Assembly (NCBI RefSeq): GCF_003589925.1 | Contig: NZ_CP032382.1 | Span: 2,666,001-2,730,000, forward strand | DNA from: Chryseolinea soli | GTDB taxonomy: Bacteria; Bacteroidota; Bacteroidia; Cytophagales; Cyclobacteriaceae | Reading direction: 5' to 3' | DNA: 64,000 nucleotides | Shown here: positions 45,785 to 54,647 of the stretch, piece after piece | How the letters are laid out: each line of letters begins with the position of its first letter | Position numbering within the stretch: position 1 is the first letter of the stretch | Program-made: the position numbers and the translations under genes | Notes under the pieces: model-generated | Seen by the model: the letters and a program-made list of their open reading frames with translations, nothing else | Told to the model about the DNA's origin: nothing | Databases searched by the model: none

Positions 45785-47467
45785 ATGACGGCAGTCTCAT
45801 GGCTCAAAGGAGCTGTATTGTACGGCGTGGTTTGTCTCGTGGCGGGGCTGATGCTTATTAATGTTTATCTGATCTATCGCAACAGCCAGGTCATCGAGTT
45901 CAACAAACGACAGCAGGAGGAGGCCGAACGAATCAAGGTAAGCGCAACGGATGTGGTTCGCGGCCTGCACTTGCTCGACATGGCGGTGAGAAGTTATGCC
46001 ATCGTGGAAAAACTCTCCTTCCTCGATGCGCGCGACACGGCCATCTACGATATCAACCAAGCCTTCAACCGGCTGGAGACCGCCTTGCACGCACAACAAT
46101 ACGACCTCAACGAGGTCTACATACAACGCGACTCCGTGAACCACTACATCGAGGTCACCGGTGTGATGACAAGGTATTTACAACGCGGACAACACGATAA
46201 ATTTGCGGCCCTGCTCGATCTCGATCCGGGCTTTCCGGTGTGGTTGCAATTCATGGAATTCAAAAAGCGCGTCGAAAATTTTGAAGACAATATTTCCGCG
46301 CAGGCCAAGGTTCGCTACGAAAACGCGTTGCAAAACAGCTACATCCTGCAAATCGTGCTGTTCCTGTTCACCACGCCCTTGCTGGCCTACACCGCGTTCC
46401 AAACCAATCGCAGCCTCGGCTTCTCCGAGCAACTGCGAAAATCCGAAACACAACGGGCCCTCCTGCTGGCCGACCAAAACCTCGTGCTGGAGCGCACGGT
46501 CTACGAACGAACCCGCGAGATCCTTGCTCAGAACGAAGAGATCAGCGCTCAGAATGAAGAGATCGTAGCGCACAACGAGCAGTTGGTGCTGCAGCAAAAA
46601 GAGATCGAACGCCAGCGCAACGTCCTGGCCGAGCAGCATGAAAGCGTACAACTGGCCAAAAAGATCATCGAAGAAAAGAACGACCTCATCCAGCGCAAGA
46701 ACCGCGAGCTCGTCATCGAGGTGACACGACAAACACAAGATCTCAAGGAGGCCAACCTGGAATTGATTGAACACAACAGCCGCCTGCAACAATTTGCTTT
46801 CATCATCTCGCACAACCTGCGGGCTCCCATGGCGCGGCTCGTCGGTCTTTCGGATATCCTCACGTTTGCAAAAGACGAAAAAGAAACGGCCGAAATGGTG
46901 CAGCTGATGGTGCGCTCCACCCACGACCTCGACCAAGTGATCAAAGACCTTACGCACATCCTGGGCATCCAGAAAATGAACACCCAGGTCTTCACGGATG
47001 TGAATCTGGAAGCGGTGTTGGAGAAGGTGACGCAGTTGTTGGAAGATGAGATCAAACAGACCGGCGCATGGGTTGGCATTCAGCTGACCGAAGAGAAAAC
47101 GATCCATTCGCTGCATCCCTACATCGAAAGTATTTTTTACAACCTGCTGAGCAACGCTATCAAATACCGGAACCCGCTAAAGCAACCCATCATCCGGATC
47201 CAATCCGCCATCGAAAACGACAAACTCGTCGTCACCATTCGCGACAATGGTCTGGGCATCGATCTGGAGCGGTATAAAGACAAGATCTTTAATTTGTATA
47301 AACGTTTCCACTATCACGTGGAGGGAAAGGGCATGGGATTGTACCTCGTAAAAACACAGGTTGCTGCCTTGGGCGGACGGATCGAGGTAGAGAGCGTGGT
47401 GGGGGAGGGAACGACATTCCGCGTGTCGTTGCCGCGCGAACATCCTTCAAAAAACAATGCGTGGTGA
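45785..47467 (+). CDS. sensor histidine kinase with CHASE3-like periplasmic domain
   Basis: A 560-residue kinase: TM1 at about 9-30, a periplasmic helical domain (31-185) of CHASE3 type, TM2 at 186-205, then a long coiled-coil (215-335) with iterated AQNEEI/SAQNEEI/VAHNEQL and KEIERQRNV heptads. Phosphoacceptor His is H343 in FIISHNLRAPMARL. The ATPase domain has NLLSNAIKYRN, VTIRDNGLGIDLE and GKGMGLYLVKTQ. There is no receiver domain and no adjacent response regulator, so it is an orphan. The periplasmic ligand is unknown. Confidence 0.9.
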   Translation: MTAVSWLKGAVLYGVVCLVAGLMLINVYLIYRNSQVIEFNKRQQEEAERIKVSATDVVRGLHLLDMAVRSYAIVEKLSFLDARDTAIYDINQAFNRLETALHAQQYDLNEVYIQRDSVNHYIEVTGVMTRYLQRGQHDKFAALLDLDPGFPVWLQFMEFKKRVENFEDNISAQAKVRYENALQNSYILQIVLFLFTTPLLAYTAFQTNRSLGFSEQLRKSETQRALLLADQNLVLERTVYERTREILAQNEEISAQNEEIVAHNEQLVLQQKEIERQRNVLAEQHESVQLAKKIIEEKNDLIQRKNRELVIEVTRQTQDLKEANLELIEHNSRLQQFAFIISHNLRAPMARLVGLSDILTFAKDEKETAEMVQLMVRSTHDLDQVIKDLTHILGIQKMNTQVFTDVNLEAVLEKVTQLLEDEIKQTGAWVGIQLTEEKTIHSLHPYIESIFYNLLSNAIKYRNPLKQPIIRIQSAIENDKLVVTIRDNGLGIDLERYKDKIFNLYKRFHYHVEGKGMGLYLVKTQVAALGGRIEVESVVGEGTTFRVSLPREHPSKNNAW

Positions 47468-47489
47468 TCCGCTTCACGAATCACCACGC
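47459..47489 (-). terminator. terminator hairpin between convergent kinase and transglycosylase genes
   Basis: GCGTGGTGAT (47459-47468) pairs with ATCACCACGC (47480-47489). On the minus strand it is followed by ATTGTTTTTTG, ending the transglycosylase unit; it overlaps the kinase stop codon. Confidence 0.7.
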
Positions 47490-47497
47490 TGATAAGG

Positions 47498-48985
47498 TTA
47501 CATGCCGATGATCAACTTCTGGCCGGGCTTGAGCTGGCTGTTGTTGAGGTTGTTCAGGCTCTTGATCTTTTCGATGGTGAGGCCTTCAAATTTCTTAGAG
47601 ATTTCCCACAGCGTGTCGCCGGGTTGAACCGTATAGGTCTTTGAATCCGGAAGGGCTACGGGCGCTGCCGCCGTCTTGGTTGTGCGGGCCGAAGCCATTG
47701 CCGTGGTGGCACGTGCCGGCTCGTGCAGCCAGATGTTCAATCGTTGGCCTGCGCGAATGTTGTTGTTGTGCAGGTTGTTCCATTTTTTCAGATCGGCCAG
47801 GCGAACACCATGACGCATGGCAATCGATCCCAGCACGTCGCCGCTGCGCACTTTGTAGGTGATGCGGTCGCGGCCATAGGTTGAGCCTGCTGTATTTTTT
47901 GCCAGCAACTCTAAGTCTTTCTTGCCCACTTTCGCCGCGGAATCCAGGATCGATCGGCGATCGGCCAACAACTTTTCTTTCGAACCTACAGGGACGTATA
48001 GGGTATACGTTCTGCTGGTTTCCGGAATAGCGTTGTGCTGAATCGAGGGATTGAGCTTTTGCATGTCTTCCAGGCAGGTACCCGTGAGGTTGGCAAACGT
48101 TTCGAAGTGGAGGAATTTGGTTACTTGCACCGTATCGTACTTGGGCAGCATCTCTTCGCCTTCGTCGAAGAAGTTATGCTCGTCCAGGTAGTTCATGGCG
48201 TAGGTGATGGCTACGAATTGGGGAACATATGAACGCGTTTCGCGGGGGAGGTTGGGATAAATTTCCCAGAAAGTATGCTTGTATCCGGAACGGCGAATGG
48301 CTCGCTTCACGTTGCCGGGGCCGGTGTTGTAGGCCGCCAGGGCCATCTCCCAGTCATGGAACATGCTGTAGAGATCACGCAGGTAGCGGCAGGCTGCTTC
48401 CGTGGCTTTCTCCGGGTCCATGCGGTCGTCGATGTACCAGTCGTTGTTCAATCCATAATGTCTGCCGGTGGCCGACATGAATTGCCAGAGACCCACCGCA
48501 CGTGCACGCGATACGGCGCGGGGATTCAACCCCGATTCGATGATGGAAAGGTATTTCAACTCATCGGGCAAGCCGTATTTGGCAAGACATTTTTCAAAGA
48601 TCGGGAAGTAAAGATTTTTGCGGCGCATCATCATGCGGGTGTACTCGCGGTCTTTCACCGTGAAGTAGTTGATGAAGGCATGGATGCGTTCGTTGTACAC
48701 CAGCGGCATGGTCTTTTGAATACACGCCAACCGGTCGGCAATGGTGGCCGGATCGTCGTCGCCGGGAATGTGCTCCAGCTCGCTGGGCAAGGCGAAATAA
48801 ACGAAGTCGGCGGTGTCCTCTTTAAAGAGCATGTCCTCTTCTGCCACGGCCACTTCCAGGGAGTCGACCACCGACAAGGAGTCGAGTGCCGCCACCGGAA
48901 CTTGGCTGAGGGCCGGGAAGGCGGTCAGCGATAAAAATAGCGCAGCAAAGAGACAAGCTTTTTTGCCGACAGGGGCCGAGGGCAT
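47498..48985 (-). CDS. LysM lytic transglycosylase (MltD-like)
   Basis: A 495-residue exported muralytic enzyme. Signal peptide residues 1-28. The SLT domain (about 95-240) has the catalytic Glu in SIIESGLNPRAVSRARAVGLWQ (in pieces), then FMSATGRHYGL and ALAAYNTGPGNVKRAI. Two clear LysM modules close the protein: YKVRSGDVLGSIAMRHGV and YTVQPGDTLWEISKKF; a third, weaker one may precede them. Cleaves peptidoglycan glycan strands, releasing anhydro-muropeptides that AnmK helps recycle. I chose ATG 48985, which starts the signal peptide. Confidence 0.9.
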   Translation of the reverse strand: MPSAPVGKKACLFAALFLSLTAFPALSQVPVAALDSLSVVDSLEVAVAEEDMLFKEDTADFVYFALPSELEHIPGDDDPATIADRLACIQKTMPLVYNERIHAFINYFTVKDREYTRMMMRRKNLYFPIFEKCLAKYGLPDELKYLSIIESGLNPRAVSRARAVGLWQFMSATGRHYGLNNDWYIDDRMDPEKATEAACRYLRDLYSMFHDWEMALAAYNTGPGNVKRAIRRSGYKHTFWEIYPNLPRETRSYVPQFVAITYAMNYLDEHNFFDEGEEMLPKYDTVQVTKFLHFETFANLTGTCLEDMQKLNPSIQHNAIPETSRTYTLYVPVGSKEKLLADRRSILDSAAKVGKKDLELLAKNTAGSTYGRDRITYKVRSGDVLGSIAMRHGVRLADLKKWNNLHNNNIRAGQRLNIWLHEPARATTAMASARTTKTAAAPVALPDSKTYTVQPGDTLWEISKKFEGLTIEKIKSLNNLNNSQLKPGQKLIIGM

Positions 48986-49042
48986 GATCGTTTGATCAGC
49001 GACGGAAAAAATGGTACAGCGAAGACCGTTTCTCATGAGGGG

Positions 49043-50470
49043 TCACGTCAAGAGTGTGTTTGAAAAATGCAACAATTTCGATTCCTCGAAATCATCGGCG
49101 ATCACTTGCAGTCCGATGGGTAAGCCTTGTTTGTCCGTACCACACGGTATGGCAATGGCCGGCACACCCACCACATTAGCCTGAACGGAAAAAAGATCCG
49201 CCAAGTACATTTCCAAAGGATTGTCCGTATGCTCGCCCAGCTTGAAAGCTGTGGTGGGCGTTATGGGCATCACGATGAAATCATAGTGCTTCAATATTTC
49301 TTTTGTCTTGTCGCGAATGAGGCGACGGACTTTCTGAGCCTTCGTGTAATAGGCGTCGTAGTAGCTGGCGCTCAGTACGAACGTGCCCAGCAAAATGCGA
49401 CGCTGCACTTCTTTCCCGAAACCCTCCGAGCGGCTCTTTTTGTAGAGCGATCCCAGGTCGGTGGCCTGCTGGCTTCTGTAGCCATAGCGCACGCCGTCGT
49501 AGCGGGAAAGGTTGGAGCTGGCTTCGGCCGTTGCCAGAATGTAGTAAGTTGGTAAAACAAATTCCTGTAATGGGAAATCAATTACCTCCACACTGTGGCC
49601 GTCGGCCTTGATGGCGTCCAGCTTGGCCAAAATACTCTCCTTTATTTCGGGTTGCAGGCCTTGAGAATCGTCGATCTCGCGGACATAGGCAACCCTGTAT
49701 TTCTTGTTGTCGGACGCTTGCAGGGCCTTGGAATAGCTCGGCACGGGCAATTGCGAGACGGTGCTGTCCACCTCGTCCGGGCCGGCAATCACTTCCAGCA
49801 CCAGGGCAACATCTTCCACCGACTTTCCGAATATACCAATACAATCAAAAGACGAGCCATAAGCGATCAACCCAAACCGGGAGATGCGCGAATAGGTGGG
49901 TTTTAGTCCCACCAGTCCGCAAAACGCTGCGGGTTGACGCACCGAACCACCCGTATCCGAGCCCAGCGAAACCTGGCACATATCGGCCTGAACGGCAACC
50001 GCCGAGCCGCCGGAAGAACCTCCAGGGACACGGGTATTGTCGGCGTCGTTCAGCACCGGGCCAAACGCTGAGTTCTCGTTGGAAGAACCCATGGCAAATT
50101 CGTCGCAGTTTTGGCGGCCGATGATGATGGCGTCTTCGTCGAGAAGGCGCTGCACGGCCGTACCATTGAATTGGGAGATGAAACCATCCAGCACGCGGCT
50201 GCTGGCTTGCAGGGGGTGGTCTTTATAGGCGAGAACGTCTTTCAGGCCCACGACGAGCCCGGCAAGTTTTCCCGCCGTACCAAGTTTTATTTTTTTGTCG
50301 ATTTCAGCAGCTCGCGCGAGCGCTTCATCTTCATACACGCTCAGAAAAGCATTGAGGTGCTTTTTTTTCTTAATGTTGTTCAGATGAAAACGGACAATAT
50401 CCTGACAGGAGCGTTTTCCGTGCTGCAGATCGTTTTGAGTTTCCCGAAATGTAGCTTGCGTCTTCAACAC
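49043..50470 (-). CDS. gatA: Asp/Glu-tRNA amidotransferase subunit A
   Basis: A 475-residue amidase-signature enzyme. The Ser-cisSer-Lys triad is K77 (VGLKDVLAY), S152 (PGGSSGGSAVAV) and S176 (GSDTGGSVRQP), matching the GatA spacing K79/S154/S178 of S. aureus. Releases ammonia from Gln for charging tRNA-Gln and tRNA-Asn. The start is GTG at 50470, directly after the tatA stop (TAA then GTG). gatB and gatC are not in the window. Confidence 0.92.
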   Translation of the reverse strand: MLKTQATFRETQNDLQHGKRSCQDIVRFHLNNIKKKKHLNAFLSVYEDEALARAAEIDKKIKLGTAGKLAGLVVGLKDVLAYKDHPLQASSRVLDGFISQFNGTAVQRLLDEDAIIIGRQNCDEFAMGSSNENSAFGPVLNDADNTRVPGGSSGGSAVAVQADMCQVSLGSDTGGSVRQPAAFCGLVGLKPTYSRISRFGLIAYGSSFDCIGIFGKSVEDVALVLEVIAGPDEVDSTVSQLPVPSYSKALQASDNKKYRVAYVREIDDSQGLQPEIKESILAKLDAIKADGHSVEVIDFPLQEFVLPTYYILATAEASSNLSRYDGVRYGYRSQQATDLGSLYKKSRSEGFGKEVQRRILLGTFVLSASYYDAYYTKAQKVRRLIRDKTKEILKHYDFIVMPITPTTAFKLGEHTDNPLEMYLADLFSVQANVVGVPAIAIPCGTDKQGLPIGLQVIADDFEESKLLHFSNTLLT

Positions 50471-50683
50471 TTATTTTCCGTCGTCAAGTTTTGCAGAATC
50501 GCCCGCGTCTTCAAGATCCTTCTTCACGTCTTTCACGGAATCCTTGAATTCACGAACACCTTTACCCAGTCCTTTCATGAATTCGGGAATTTTCTTTGCG
50601 CCGAAAAACACGAGGATGAATAAACCGATGAGCAGAATCTCTTGGAAACCAACCCCACTTAAAAACAAAAATGTAGCTTTCAT
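50471..50683 (-). CDS. tatA: twin-arginine translocase TatA/TatE subunit
   Basis: A 70-residue Tat pore subunit with an N-terminal transmembrane helix (FQEILLIGLFILVFFG, about 12-27), the Gly-hinge and an amphipathic helix KKIPEFMKGLGKGVREF, then an acidic charged tail DAGDSAKLDDGK. ATG at 50683 has the family length. It precedes gatA with zero spacing. A promoter lies 25-54 bases upstream. tatC is not nearby. Confidence 0.9.
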   Translation of the reverse strand: MKATFLFLSGVGFQEILLIGLFILVFFGAKKIPEFMKGLGKGVREFKDSVKDVKKDLEDAGDSAKLDDGK

Positions 50684-50707
50684 GGCCTTTAATTTTAAAC
50701 GTAAAGG

Positions 50708-50737
50708 CAAAAGTAGGGTAAAAAAGGATAGTATCAA
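50708..50737 (-). promoter_or_regulatory. Bacteroidota-type promoter of tatA-gatA
   Basis: On the minus strand TTG (50737-50735), 19-base spacer, TACTTTTG (50715-50708), an exact -33/-7 consensus pair, with the tatA ATG 24 bases further. Confidence 0.7.
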
Positions 50738-50943
50738 ATGAATGGGACCGGGATGTTGGCGGCTGGTTACCAGCGGTTAAAGGGCTCCCTTTTCAGGTTA
50801 AATACTGGGACCGTTTTCACCCCTTTTTCGTCAGACATTACATACCCGAACAAGCGTTCACTTTCGCTTGCTGCAACATCACAAAATGCGCGCCGGGCTA
50901 AGTATTTTTTAAGTAAAAAAACGGAGTCTTCAGGGATTTACAC

Positions 50944-52128
50944 TCACATGTTTTTCAACCACGAGGAGGGGTCCAGCGCTGTGGTGTTCTTGAAGATCTG
51001 AAAGCGCAGTTCGGACACGCCTTCATTGTTGGAAAGCACTTTGCCGATCTCTTGGTTGGTGGTCACTTTTTGTCCGCTCCGAACGAATACTTCCTTCAGG
51101 CCGGCATACACCGTGAGATACTCGCCATGTTTGATGATCACCGTGCTACCCAGTCCTTGAATAAAGGCTACGCGACGTACCTCGCCTTCGAAAATGCTCT
51201 TCACTTTTTCGTTCTCCTGCGTCTGAATGTTCACGCCATTGTTCTGCACCACAACGCCTTTGAGCACGGAGTGATTTTGCCGGCCAAACCGTTGCGACAC
51301 AAAGCCCGAAGACACGGGCCACATGAATTTGTTCCGGTTCTCTTCAAACGAATTGGACAACGTCACGGCAACCTCGGATTTCTTGGAGCGGGCGGCGCGT
51401 TCCATTTCTTCTTTGATGAGGTCTTCGATGAGCTTGTCGAGTTTGGCTACGGCCTTCTTTGTTTCCTCCAGGTCTTTGCGCAGTTTCTTCTCTTCCTTCT
51501 CCAGCGACTTCACCAGTGAATTTTGCTTTTGCTTTAACGAGATCAGGTTCGTGCCTTCCCGCTGTTCTTCGTTCAGGAGTTTGTTCTTCTCCTCGCGGCG
51601 CACGCGGATTTCGGCGACGTGGCCCGAAAGTTCTTCCTGCACCTTCGTGATCTGTTCGGCTTGCAGCTTGCGGGTTTCGGCATATTGATCCATGTAGCGC
51701 AGGCGCATGACCAATTGATCGAACGATTTTGAAGAGAAGAGAAAGGTCAGACGAGTGGTACTGTTGTTGGCCTTTTGTGCGGCGAACAGCATGGCGCTGT
51801 ATTCTTTTTTGAGGTCGTCGAGATCTTCTTCCAACACCACGATGATGTCGTTGTTGTCGCTGATCTCGCTGTCGAGAAAATTGACTTCGCCTTTGATGGA
51901 GCCGACCAGTTTTTCCTGTTCGTGGACGCGCTGGTTCAGGGCGTTGAGTTCGCCCAGGGAATTTTTCTTTTGGGCAGATGTTTCTTCGATGATCTTTTCA
52001 ACCTCTTTGATCTTCTCCAGGTTCTGCTGTTTTTCCTTTTGAAGCTGGGCCTTTGACTTTTGGGCCACAGCAGGAAAAGAAAGAAAACCGAAGATCAGAA
52101 AGAGCCACGCACATTTACCGGCGTTCAT
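50944..52128 (-). CDS. EnvC-like murein hydrolase activator with degenerate LytM domain
   Basis: A 394-residue exported protein. Signal peptide to about residue 22 (FPAVAQ), then a long coiled-coil (about 25-255; KEVEKIIEET, LEKEEKKLRKDLEETKK) and a C-terminal M23/LytM fold (about 285-390). The zinc positions of active M23 peptidases, HxxxD and HxH, are replaced: the first segment reads QNNGVNIQT and the second HGEYLTVYAGL. This is the pattern of EnvC, which activates amidases instead of cutting. It overlaps the DUF4292 gene by 14 bases. Confidence 0.85.
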   Translation of the reverse strand: MNAGKCAWLFLIFGFLSFPAVAQKSKAQLQKEKQQNLEKIKEVEKIIEETSAQKKNSLGELNALNQRVHEQEKLVGSIKGEVNFLDSEISDNNDIIVVLEEDLDDLKKEYSAMLFAAQKANNSTTRLTFLFSSKSFDQLVMRLRYMDQYAETRKLQAEQITKVQEELSGHVAEIRVRREEKNKLLNEEQREGTNLISLKQKQNSLVKSLEKEEKKLRKDLEETKKAVAKLDKLIEDLIKEEMERAARSKKSEVAVTLSNSFEENRNKFMWPVSSGFVSQRFGRQNHSVLKGVVVQNNGVNIQTQENEKVKSIFEGEVRRVAFIQGLGSTVIIKHGEYLTVYAGLKEVFVRSGQKVTTNQEIGKVLSNNEGVSELRFQIFKNTTALDPSSWLKNM

Positions 52129-52879
52129 ATCGCTTGGGTATGTTGAATGGAAACTTCAGCTCTTTGTCACCCACCTCGGCCTTGTTGTACTCAAAGATGA
52201 TGGTCGTGTTCAGCAATCCGCCCAAGGTCTTGTAAAATAAATTGATCGTACCATTGTAGGGGAACAACGCGGGACCTACCGGTTGAAAATTCGAATAATT
52301 GACGATGAGTGAGTTGTCGCTGTTACCTTCTTTCATCTCCACTTTTTCCAGTTTTTTGCTGGCGCTGTTAATGAAGTTGTCCACCATAACGCCGTTGGTT
52401 GCAGCCCGTTGCTTCAATACGAAGTAGGAGCTTTCCTGTTGCACCTGGTCCGAGTCGCTGCGGGGCATGATGAGGTTGCCCAACATGGCCGCCTGGATCA
52501 CCTTGTAGTTGATCTCGAAATTGTAGCGCTTGGAAAGCTCGGCGTAGTCGAACACATAGTATTCTTTGTCGACGTTGCTCACTACCGTGATGGAGTCTTT
52601 GTTGATGAGGGCTTTGCCGCCTTGCACGCCGATCACGGAAAATGTCATCCAGATCACGCTGTCTTTGCGCACGCGGATGTTGGCCTTCACTTCGCGTTCT
52701 TTCTTGGCGTCTCTCAGGATCATACGGGCCTTGCCGTGAAAATATTCGAAATCAACTTCCTGCACATCGAGCGCGGGCTTCGCGACGGCGGCGGGAAGGG
52801 TTGTGGGAGCAACCTTTTTACTACAGGACATTATCAGCGCGGAGAAGCCGATGAGCAAGATCCAGAGGCGTTTATTCAT
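52115..52879 (-). CDS. DUF4292 lipoprotein (LolA/LolB-like fold)
   Basis: A 254-residue lipoprotein with lipobox SALIMSC near residue 19 (Cys 19). Mature part is a twisted beta-sheet pattern (DFEYFHGKARMILRD, ANIRVRKDSVIWMTFS, ALINKDSITVV, YYVFDYAELSKRYN) typical of DUF4292, which belongs to the LolA/LolB superfamily. It may receive or deliver lipoproteins at the outer membrane, but that is inference. Overlaps both neighbours (8 and 14 bases), so it is co-translated with the TPR and EnvC-like genes. Confidence 0.82.
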   Translation of the reverse strand: MNKRLWILLIGFSALIMSCSKKVAPTTLPAAVAKPALDVQEVDFEYFHGKARMILRDAKKEREVKANIRVRKDSVIWMTFSVIGVQGGKALINKDSITVVSNVDKEYYVFDYAELSKRYNFEINYKVIQAAMLGNLIMPRSDSDQVQQESSYFVLKQRAATNGVMVDNFINSASKKLEKVEMKEGNSDNSLIVNYSNFQPVGPALFPYNGTINLFYKTLGGLLNTTIIFEYNKAEVGDKELKFPFNIPKRYERR

Positions 52880-54647
52880 AGATTTTCCGGTTCGCAATTT
52901 TTTTGTTTAACAATTCACTGTTGGCATTCAATCCGCGGGCCTTCTCCCATTGCTGCACCGCGCCGGTTACATCACCAAGTTGAAAAAGTATATCGCCATA
53001 GTGCTCAAAATGCGTGGCATTGGCATTGCCCGTCGAAATGGCCCGCTCGATGGCCTTGCGCGCCTCTTTGTATTTCTGGCGTGTATAGAGCACCCAGGCA
53101 TACGTATCCAGAAACGTTGGATTGTCCGGATTATTCTTCATGAGCGACGATGCCATTTTTTCGGCCTTCTCCAGGTTCACTTTCCGCAGCGCCAGAAAAT
53201 AGCTGTAGTTGTTCAAGACGGCGTCGTTGTTGGGGTTGATGGTCAGCGCGTCGTCGTAGGCCTTGTCCGACTTGTCGTAGGCTTTCATGGCGTTGTAGGC
53301 ATCGCCCAACATGCTGTTGAGTTCGCCTTGCAGGTTGGTGTTTGAGGTCGTCAGCTTTTTGGCTTGCTCCAGGGAGGCAACGGCCTCGGGATATTGACGC
53401 TTGCGCAGGTTGGCGTAGCCGTTGAAATAGTGCACCATGCCCTGGTTCGGGAACATGATGAGCGCTTCATCGCTGTGTTTGATCACGTTGTCCCATTGCT
53501 CCATCTGGGTTTCGAGGAACAGCAGGTTCTCCCACACTTCAAAGTTCACGTTGCCCAGCTCGATGGCCTGGGAATATTCGCGTTGGGCATCACGCGGCTT
53601 GCCGGTGGACAGATAGAGATCGCCGCCGAGGATGTGTACGTTTGGATCGGAGGGGTTGCTTTTCCCCAGCTTTTCCAGCAGGCTGAGCGCAAATTTTTCT
53701 TTTTCCGGATCGGCAATGTTCTTGGTCTTGTTCTGATTAAGCTCGGTGTTGTAGGCGCCGAGCATGATCAGCTTGCTGCTCAGCTCCACCGAGGGGTCGT
53801 CGAACAAAGTAAGCAACAGGGCGCGGGCTTTGTCTTCCTGGCGGCTGTCGCGGTAGAGACCGGCCAGCAGCATTTTTACGTTGCCCGAGTCGGGATTGGT
53901 GACCAGGAATTTTTCCAAATATTTGATGGCATCGGGCCGCATGCCCTTTTGCGACAGCACGTCGGCAAACCCCATGACGTACCGTTCTTCATCGGGGAAG
54001 GCGTTGATGAGTTTTTCACCTTCGGCAATACCCTCTTTGGTTTTTCCCTGCTCCAGGTAGATGCGCAGCTTTTGGATGGACGACACCTCGCTGATGCCCA
54101 GGGCGCTTTCGGCCCGGTTATAGGTCTTTACAGCGTCGTCGAATTTGTTGGCGTATTGATAGACGGCGGCCAGCTCGTAGAGGTATTCCTCCGATCCTTT
54201 CACCTCTTTGATCAGGGCTTCATAGGTTTCGGCAGCCTTGTCGAACTTGGTGAGGCTGCCATAGATGTTGGCGGCCAGCAGGTAGAAGTATTTGTTCTTC
54301 TTTTCAAGCTTCAACGCATTTTCCATGCTGAGCGAAGCTTTCAAAAGATCTTCCTGTTTGTTGCTTTGGGAGAGCACTTCGGCCACTTTATAGTGCACCG
54401 TGGCGTTGTCGGGTGTGATCTCCAGCGTGCGTTGATAGTAGAGGAGGGCTTTGGCATAGTCCTCGAGGATGAAGAATTTTTCGCCCTCGGTAAAATAGAA
54501 CTCCGCTTCCCGGAGCCGGATGCCGGAAGCCTCCACTTCCTCGACGTTTTTCTTTTTTCGCTGGGCAACTGCTGTCCCGGGTGCTGTCCAGGACAACGCC
54601 GCTAATAAGGCCAAAACCGTATATACTCTTCTTCCTCTCAATTTCAC
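52872..54647 (-). CDS. periplasmic TPR protein
   Basis: A 591-residue exported TPR protein; signal peptide residues 1-28 (ending AVAQ) with a basic KKKN follow-on. About 12-14 TPR units follow, e.g. YAKALLYYQRTLEITPDN, PEAVASLEQAKKLT, SDKAYDDALTINPNNDA and a terminal DVTGAVQQWEKARGLN. The start is GTG, overlapping the nucleotidyltransferase stop (GTGA). Likely a scaffold in the same envelope unit as DUF4292 and EnvC. Confidence 0.88.
   Translation of the reverse strand: MKLRGRRVYTVLALLAALSWTAPGTAVAQRKKKNVEEVEASGIRLREAEFYFTEGEKFFILEDYAKALLYYQRTLEITPDNATVHYKVAEVLSQSNKQEDLLKASLSMENALKLEKKNKYFYLLAANIYGSLTKFDKAAETYEALIKEVKGSEEYLYELAAVYQYANKFDDAVKTYNRAESALGISEVSSIQKLRIYLEQGKTKEGIAEGEKLINAFPDEERYVMGFADVLSQKGMRPDAIKYLEKFLVTNPDSGNVKMLLAGLYRDSRQEDKARALLLTLFDDPSVELSSKLIMLGAYNTELNQNKTKNIADPEKEKFALSLLEKLGKSNPSDPNVHILGGDLYLSTGKPRDAQREYSQAIELGNVNFEVWENLLFLETQMEQWDNVIKHSDEALIMFPNQGMVHYFNGYANLRKRQYPEAVASLEQAKKLTTSNTNLQGELNSMLGDAYNAMKAYDKSDKAYDDALTINPNNDAVLNNYSYFLALRKVNLEKAEKMASSLMKNNPDNPTFLDTYAWVLYTRQKYKEARKAIERAISTGNANATHFEHYGDILFQLGDVTGAVQQWEKARGLNANSELLNKKIANRKIYE

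Noticed and set aside
53364..54605. 413-codon plus-strand ORF
   Set aside because: Antisense to the TPR gene in the DUF4292 unit; no domain evidence.
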